From positions 51,295,015 to 51,359,014 of the forward strand of contig OY735207.1 in NCBI GenBank assembly GCA_963457665.1: a stretch of 64,000 bases of DNA, written 5' to 3'. This document shows positions 58,046 to 64,000 of this stretch, piece by piece. The translations under genes were made by a program, and so were the position numbers. Positions within the stretch are counted from its first letter, which is position 1. Every line of letters starts with the position of its first letter. The notes under the pieces were generated by a model that saw only the letters and a list, made by a program, of their open reading frames with translations, was not told where the DNA came from and made no database searches. Source of the stretch: Thysanoteuthis rhombus. Its lineage: Eukaryota; Mollusca; Cephalopoda; Oegopsida; Thysanoteuthidae.

Positions 58046-59145
58046 AAAAACTGGCATACGCTCACTGACCTTCCTGCAATCTTGGATATTAACTCAATAT
58101 TTTGCAATGAATTGAATACTGAAACTAAGAATTATGTCCGTTTTTTTTCTTGTGAAGGATCAAAAAAGCTTTTTACCTAAAAAAAAATCACATCCATAAA
58201 TCCATGGATTATATTTTATGCTTCAGATTCTAAATCCGACATTCGGAGAAATCTTCCCTCTCTTTCACCCAAATATGCCGTAAACATAAACAGTCGTGAA
58301 AAGAAAATAAATAAATAAATAAAAACAGTCATTAGTCGGAATAATGGCATCAGAATCCTTTAGAGAAGGAAGTGATGTATGACAAAGTTTCAGATATCCA
58401 AAGCTAGGATAATCCTTTGACTAAAGGGAAAAAATCGTTGAAAAATGGCGATTTATACCAAACAAAAACAGTCTTTACAGGCGATAGAAGAAATGGAGAT
58501 CGAATTCATTCCTGTTATATTTCTAGGCTTCCGCGAAAATTCTTTTGTAGGTTGTTCACTTTTTTCCTGCGTCTGACTCGTATCGATACATTTAGTACAT
58601 CTAAATATATAGAGATGTTGTGCATTTCTATCTGCGTGTTTGTAGTCTTACGACTCGAGAACTACGCATCCCAGTGCAATATTAAAGGCATATTCGGAAT
58701 CAACATGTCTCGACTTATCTACAGCACCCATTTTAAGGTCGAATTTCACGAAAGATCAAACCTTTTGTGTCACTAATTTTCCCAGGAACCGCTGTTTTCT
58801 GAGATATAACTATTCACAATATGTGCACATGTTTCCATAGTAATTTTGAGAGCAAATCATGATTTGGGCACTGGATTCATGAAAATTACGAATGTGTGCG
58901 GCCGTCCTAGTTGGGTAAGACCTGAAATGAAAAAGAAAGGTGTAAAAGTATTGAAATATCATCAAACACATACACTACAACCGGCTTGGGCTCAATGGTG
59001 TGTGCTGTGTAAGAAGAAACATATCTAAAAAAAATATATTTGTTTTTTTAAAATTTTACTATGCTCTTATAATCATTTTTATACTAGCAAGAATAACAGT
59101 ACGATGGGCACTTTTGTCAAAAAATCAGAGTATTTGTGCCTTCAA
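58046..59145. other. Unidentified stretch with two moderate plus-strand frames
   Basis: The 119-codon frame (58417-58776) and the 60-codon frame (58846-59028) have no domain I recognise. The text CGAGAACTACGCATCCCAGT...GCATATTCGGAATC (about 58654-58702) is of a kind common in dispersed non-coding elements of invertebrates, so I favour an unclassified repeat. Confidence 0.35.
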
Positions 59146-59146
59146 T

Positions 59147-59510
59147 CCGGGATCAAAGTGTAGTATCTGTTTATAGTAAACTTTTGCGGAGCTTTGTTCC
59201 GATCCGATGATGGCTGACTGAGGTCCGGTATTGCCAAGTGCAAGAGGCCTCGGATTCGTCCCGTGGCTTCAAAAAATAACCCTACCCAATCTCGGGTAAT
59301 CAGTGGCCCAAACCCCGGGCAGCAACTTTCCATTGCACTAAAAGGCAAGGGTTGAGCATACCCTGACGCCTTCACAATACCAGTTGCAAGGACTTGAGCA
59401 TTTCCTTTTAGCTATCCCGTATACGGAACCCCACATTAAGCCGACCATGTGTTACATCTGGCTCTCGTGGATAAGCTAGTGAATACAGATCAGAGTGCAG
59501 TATCTGTGTT
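59147..59510 (+). repeat. Second U2 snRNA-derived locus
   Basis: ATCAAAGTGTAGTATCTGTT (59152-59171) is identical to the U2 branch-site-recognition segment and its flank as I know it from animals. About 10 bp later GGAGCTTTGTTCCGATC (59196-59212) matches U2 stem-loop III (usually GGAGCTTGCTCCGTC). Then GGTCCGGTATTGC...AGTGC...GGCCTCGGATTCG (59222-59262) matches the 3' hairpin. The intervening U2 part of about 80 nt is deleted and the 5' end is missing. After about 220 bp of unrelated GC-richer sequence, ATCAGAGTGCAGTATCTGTG (59489-59508) is a second, isolated copy of the branch-site segment. The 77-codon minus frame here is a shadow. Confidence 0.65.
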
Positions 59511-59521
59511 ACACATGAATA

Positions 59522-59542
59522 TGTGCACACACACACACACGC

Positions 59543-59594
<52 letters not shown>

Positions 59595-59595
59595 G
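59522..59595. repeat. (CA)n / (TA)n microsatellite
   Basis: Compound tract between the U2-derived locus and the LINE relic. Confidence 0.95.
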
Positions 59596-59689
59596 GAGTA
59601 GGCTGATACGAGTAATATTGACGCTTCATTTTTCTGTTTTCGATGTCGATTGACTGATCATTAAATGATTGATCCAATCTACAGCAAAC

Positions 59690-60126
59690 TACCAGGTTCC
59701 AGGAGATAAGCATTGACGTTGGGGCGGGGATCCCGGATGTGGTACATACAGCCCTCTGACCAGCCTTGTACCCTTGATAAACAGAAGACCTGAAGTTAAT
59801 TCTGGTTGAGCTGACGGTGCCGTGGGATGAGAGCTGCAAGGAGACTCACGAGAGGAAGGCACTGAAGTACCAGCCATGGAAATCGGCTGCAGAGGTTTCT
59901 CGGGCTAATCAACATGGCGACTGTTGTCAGCACCGAGCCTGATTGAAATAAGGATAAAACAAGCGGCCTTTTTTAGACATGGATTTGGCGAAAGGAGAGG
60001 AACTGGAAGCCAGAAGCTGATGGTTAGTAATTTGGCCACCATCGCCGAGCCACCAAATGGTGGATTGTTATAGTTAAGGGCCGAAACTTCGATGAAGGTT
60101 GAGTTGGGGCATCTACCTCCGGCCAA
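59690..60126 (+). pseudogene. R2-like LINE C-terminal endonuclease-domain relic
   Basis: One frame reads SIDVGAGIPDVVHTAL with a stop, then TEDLKLILVELTVPWDESCK, then ETHERKALKYQPWKSAAEV. The block L(I/V)ELTVPWE...C(E)EA.ERK..KY follows RT in many animal LINE-derived proteins annotated as R2-like, and fits a PD-(D/E)xK restriction-like endonuclease. The usual next part (VEVGCRGF) appears as AMEIGCRGFSG in another frame (59873-59905). About 60 codons further on is a mutated ending (TWIWRKERNWKPEADG) and a 3' UTR-like segment (AGTTAAGGGCCGAAACTTCG). It is GC-richer than its surroundings, frameshifted and dead. The clade assignment is from memory. Confidence 0.65.
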
Positions 60127-60500
60127 AGATTACGGTTATCTATTTACTGTGTCAGTTGTTGATAAAAGAGGTGCCAAGGGCTATTCGCTAATATTTGTTC
60201 AAGTAATTTCTTCCGGAATTCCTCTATTTAGGTGTCTTCACAACTATCTATCTACCTTTCTATGCAGATTTTTCTGACTTTCCCCCTCGTTAAAATCAAT
60301 TTGTCAATCTGTTTATCTCGGTCTGTCCACATCTATTTATCTATCTATCTTTGCTCCGTGGCTAAAATAGCTGTTTTCCTCAGGAGTTTTCTGTCGGTCT
60401 CAGGGCACAAATATAATGAAGAACTACGAATAAAAGACTGGCGTAACACAATCTTTCAAAGCAAATTTCAAAACTCACAATTAAAGCTCCAACAAATTTG
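60127..60500. other. No gene seen
   Basis: Contains short TCTATC-type simple sequence (60241-60350). Confidence 0.5.
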
Positions 60501-60504
60501 ACCA

Positions 60505-60673
60505 TCCAACATGGATCCCCAGAAATCACAACCGAGGCTAGTAGAATACAAGATGGAGAGCCGAACTTGACCAATTCATAAAGTATTGGCTCCGCTACGC
60601 CCACGATAGAGAGGTGCGGCGGATCCTGGGGAAGCTATATGCCCAACGATGGACGTTGAAAGACCGATGATAA
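60505..60673 (+). pseudogene. RTE LINE 3' end, last 170 bp
   Basis: From CCATCCAACATGGATCCCCA through AGATGGAGAGCCGAACTTGA to GGACGTTGAAAGACCGATGA. Colinear with 36250-36434; the (GAT)n tail is reduced to GATGATAA. Confidence 0.85.
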
Positions 60674-62244
60674 CGAAAACCATTTCAAATGTCAGTTGTT
60701 CATAAGAGGTGCAAAATCTCCTCTGGGTAACTATGTTTTAGAAAACTCAACCGTAACATTAAATTGACCGCTCTGGCTAATTTAGTATCACTGTAAGAAC
60801 TCTTGACATATCTATGAAACAATTTATGGGTAAATAGCGGTTTATTTGTCGTGTTTTCTATCCTTTTAAAGTAGGTAATAGTAGATAACGGGAAGTAGTT
60901 GCTCCCTTGGGGGCAAAGAAGACAAGCAAATTTCATACAAGCACTGTAGTTTTCAATGTTAGACATGTTGTGAAAATAATTCTGCCAGCCTCTGTTTCTC
61001 TCCCTGTTATTGAATTTAGGAAACTTCGCTGCTAATTAGCAACATATTCGTAGAAAAACAAGGCAAAACACGCTGTATTGAAAACGAACATCTTGCAATC
61101 TATTTCTAAATGGCGACTGATGAGATATGCTCTTAGTTCTAAAAAAAATAGAGGGTTCTGGAGCAAACAAAATATGCAAAATGCTTCGATGACAGTTTAG
61201 CCTCGGATGAATCTGCCTCCTATCTTTTCTGGTCTCTTGACAGCTCCTCCTACTATTTGTGATCCTCCTTCTCCTATCTCTCGACTGTTATCTTCCTGTA
61301 TCTTTCAACCCATCGCAGCTGATCTGCCAAAATGAATAGTTTTCTTTTGCTGCCCTTCGTCTTGTCAGGCGGAATCTAATTAAAATAACCCTCTCTCACC
61401 TTTCGCTTGAGATCACTTTGGATTTCAACCTTATCGAAGGACACTTTAGAATCCAGGATTATTCGATCCCATCATGTTACTATCATCAATTGAACGTATT
61501 TCTTAATTGAAACATTTTCATTATTGATATTTAACTTCTCTTTCATTTCTCCTTTATTGTCGTTTTTTTTTATCGCGGCACTCAAGTAATTCTCATTATG
61601 CTGCTTAATCATCGGTCGTAGAACATGTACGACCTGAGCACTGCGATATAAAGCAACAATGAGGATGAGAAGAAATCAAATAAAAATGAATAATAAAAAT
61701 GCATCTTATAAAAAAATACGGACAGAGTAAACCCATCATGTCTACAAACACCAAATGCAGACTAGCAGTATGGTCGAAGTAAAATCAGTAAGAAATAATT
61801 TACTTGTATGACACCGATAAGACTTCGTGTACATCAGAAACGTTCTCAAAGATATGAGTTCGAATCTCATCAGAGGCTACTAAGAAAATATGTTCGATCC
61901 ATATCATTTACTCGACGGTCGTAAAATGTAAACGATAACTTGTGATAAAAAGTAAAAATAAGGATGGAAATTGAATGCTATGATTAATTAATTGAATGTA
62001 TTTTCCTAAGATAGCTTCGAGTTTGTGCTCATACCATATGTTAGCCTGGTCGAACTAATGTAATTTGCACAATTCCCAGCTGACGATTGTTCCTACCCTA
62101 TCGTGTCAATTTCAGTCTTTCTTTTAGACAATTTCCTGTAATCATTCATTCTATTGCGTTGTTGTTAACTCTGATTTCATGTACGTCACCAGCTGGATTT
62201 CAGCCAGAGATCTAAACCTAGCAACCTTGTATGTCATGACACTC

Positions 62245-62245
<1 letters not shown>
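60674..62245. other. AT-rich stretch without a recognisable gene
   Basis: The 88-codon minus frame 60700-60966 reads MSNIENYSACMKFACLLCPQ and has no domain that I recognise. Nothing else found. Confidence 0.5.

Positions 62246-62246
<1 letters not shown>

Positions 62247-62338
<92 letters not shown>
62247..62338. repeat. Pure (GA)n microsatellite
   Basis: About 46 uninterrupted GA units. Confidence 0.98.
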
Positions 62339-62339
<1 letters not shown>

Positions 62340-62599
62340 TTCCACTTATACAGACAATACAACGCTTTCCCAAACATTCATCCATATATACATAAAGCGA
62401 TGTATGCTAGCTTGACTACACAAATTCACATTGACAAAAATTTTCTAATAATGTGTTTAGTAGAGGTAACAGCTATTTTCTGAACTTCATATATGCTGGT
62501 CTCTCTCAGTATACTGCCGGAAAGTTCACTGGTCACTGTTTTGAGTAATCCAGGGGCTTCAACAACAATCGATATTATTTTGATGAGTTTCCTCTCTTC

Positions 62600-62600
<1 letters not shown>

Positions 62601-62646
<46 letters not shown>

Positions 62647-62660
62647 TAATAATAATAATT
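62601..62660. repeat. (AAT)n microsatellite
   Basis: About 19 units with one ATG variant. The poly-Ile frames on both strands are artefacts. Confidence 0.97.
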
Positions 62661-62699
62661 AGCGGAAATGAGAACCACAGCACTGGCATGATAGGCTAG

Positions 62700-62935
62700 G
62701 GAGAGAAGAGACGTTGGTTGAAGACCTGAAGAGACTTATTGTCACTCAGCCTTCAGCAATGACCACTGGGCAACCGGTGTGAAACTTTAAACCACAGTAT
62801 TACTGTGGTCAATGAGAATGAGGAGAGGAGGGCTGGAGACTTGAGGAGACTTGCTGTCACTCAACCTCCAGCGGTAACCACCAGGCAACTGGTGTGAGAT
62901 TGCACAATTATAATAATAAAATAATGATAATAAAA
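62700..62935. repeat. Two diverged tandem units of about 117 bp
   Basis: GGTTGAAGACCTGAAGAGAC (62714) and GGCTGGAGACTTGAGGAGAC (62830) start two units. They continue in parallel through TGTCACTCA(G/A)CCT(T/C)CAGC and CAAC(C/T)GGTGTGA. The second unit ends in another AAT-type tract (62909-62935), and the pair follows the (AAT)n at 62601. Confidence 0.8.
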
Positions 62936-63835
<900 letters not shown>

Positions 63836-63839
63836 TCTT

Positions 63840-64000
63840 GGACCGTTTTAGGGTGTGTTTTGACCAAGCTAACACCGGGCTGTACACCCGGTCTTTTCTC
63901 ACGCACATGGGAGTTGCTCTACTCGAATCGAGTGGCAGCGATCGTTGTAATCACCAGACTGAGCACAAAAATTAATCATCATCATCATCATCATCATCAT
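63840..64000 (+). repeat. Hairpin-rich element end with (ATC)n, cut by the right window edge
   Basis: ACCGGG/CCCGGT (63874-63892, 7-nt loop) and ACTCGAATCGAGT (63921-63933, nearly perfect palindrome) lie in a GC-richer 110-bp segment. The sequence then runs into ATTAATCATCATC... to the end of the window (63974-64000). It is either the 3' end of a plus-strand element with an (ATC)n tail, or the start of a minus-strand RTE whose (GAT)n tail touches it. Confidence 0.55.

Noticed and set aside
58417..58776. 119-codon plus-strand frame as a gene
   Set aside because: No recognisable domain, and the nucleotide sequence looks like a dispersed non-coding repeat. Left as unidentified.
62426..62699. 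Poly-isoleucine frames on both strands
   Set aside because: Artefacts of the (AAT)n microsatellite.

Overview
The window looks like intergenic or intronic DNA from a large, repeat-rich animal genome, most probably a mollusc and plausibly a cephalopod such as an octopus. This is an inference. It rests on AT-rich sequence, long (TA)n, (CA)n, (GA)n and (TTC)n microsatellites, many broken RTE-type LINE fragments with (GAT)n tails, mariner/Tc1 relics, tRNA-derived SINEs, and a decayed C2H2 zinc-finger array, a family known to be greatly expanded in octopus. I found no intact host protein-coding gene. Nearly every short open frame is either low-complexity DNA or part of a broken transposable element.

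Layout. 0-12.6 kb: an RTE reverse transcriptase relic runs off the left edge (minus), a second RTE-type relic lies at 3.5 kb, a mariner with both terminal inverted repeats at 5.9-6.6 kb (minus), a mariner-derived MITE at 10.3 kb, and two convergent RTE fragments at 11.3-12.5 kb. 12.6-28 kb: AT-rich filler with RTE 3' ends, a second mariner relic (16.4 kb), a Tc1-like relic (18.1 kb), a roughly 150-bp tandem array (21.4-22.3 kb), SINEs, a LINE C-terminus (25.6 kb) and two speculative exon candidates (25.2-25.4 kb minus; 26.7 kb plus). 28.3-28.6 kb: a sequence headed by U2 snRNA. 33-34.1 kb: a zinc-finger pseudogene. 35-37.7 kb: three RTE 3' ends, one of which splits a Tc1/mariner-superfamily transposase relic. 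40.7-41.6 kb: an inverted pair of hammerhead-ribozyme-like modules beside a degenerate G-rich minisatellite. 42.9-48.2 kb: three minus-strand RTE fragments, including the longest open frame of the window. 49.8-50.4 kb: a 298-bp near-identical tandem duplication. 52.5-53.5 kb: an L2/CR1-like reverse transcriptase relic. 59.1-60.1 kb: a second U2-derived locus followed by an R2-like endonuclease-domain relic. 62-64 kb: microsatellites, a local duplication and a hairpin-rich segment ending in (ATC)n at the right edge.

The parts do not form a pathway. They record layered transposition: one RTE fragment sits inside an otherwise continuous 450-bp repeat at 23 kb, and another inside a transposase at 37 kb. 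The most unusual signals are the two U2-snRNA-derived loci, each with a second copy of the U2 branch-site segment 336-337 bp downstream, and the inverted ribozyme-like modules, whose stem II shows a compensatory base change.
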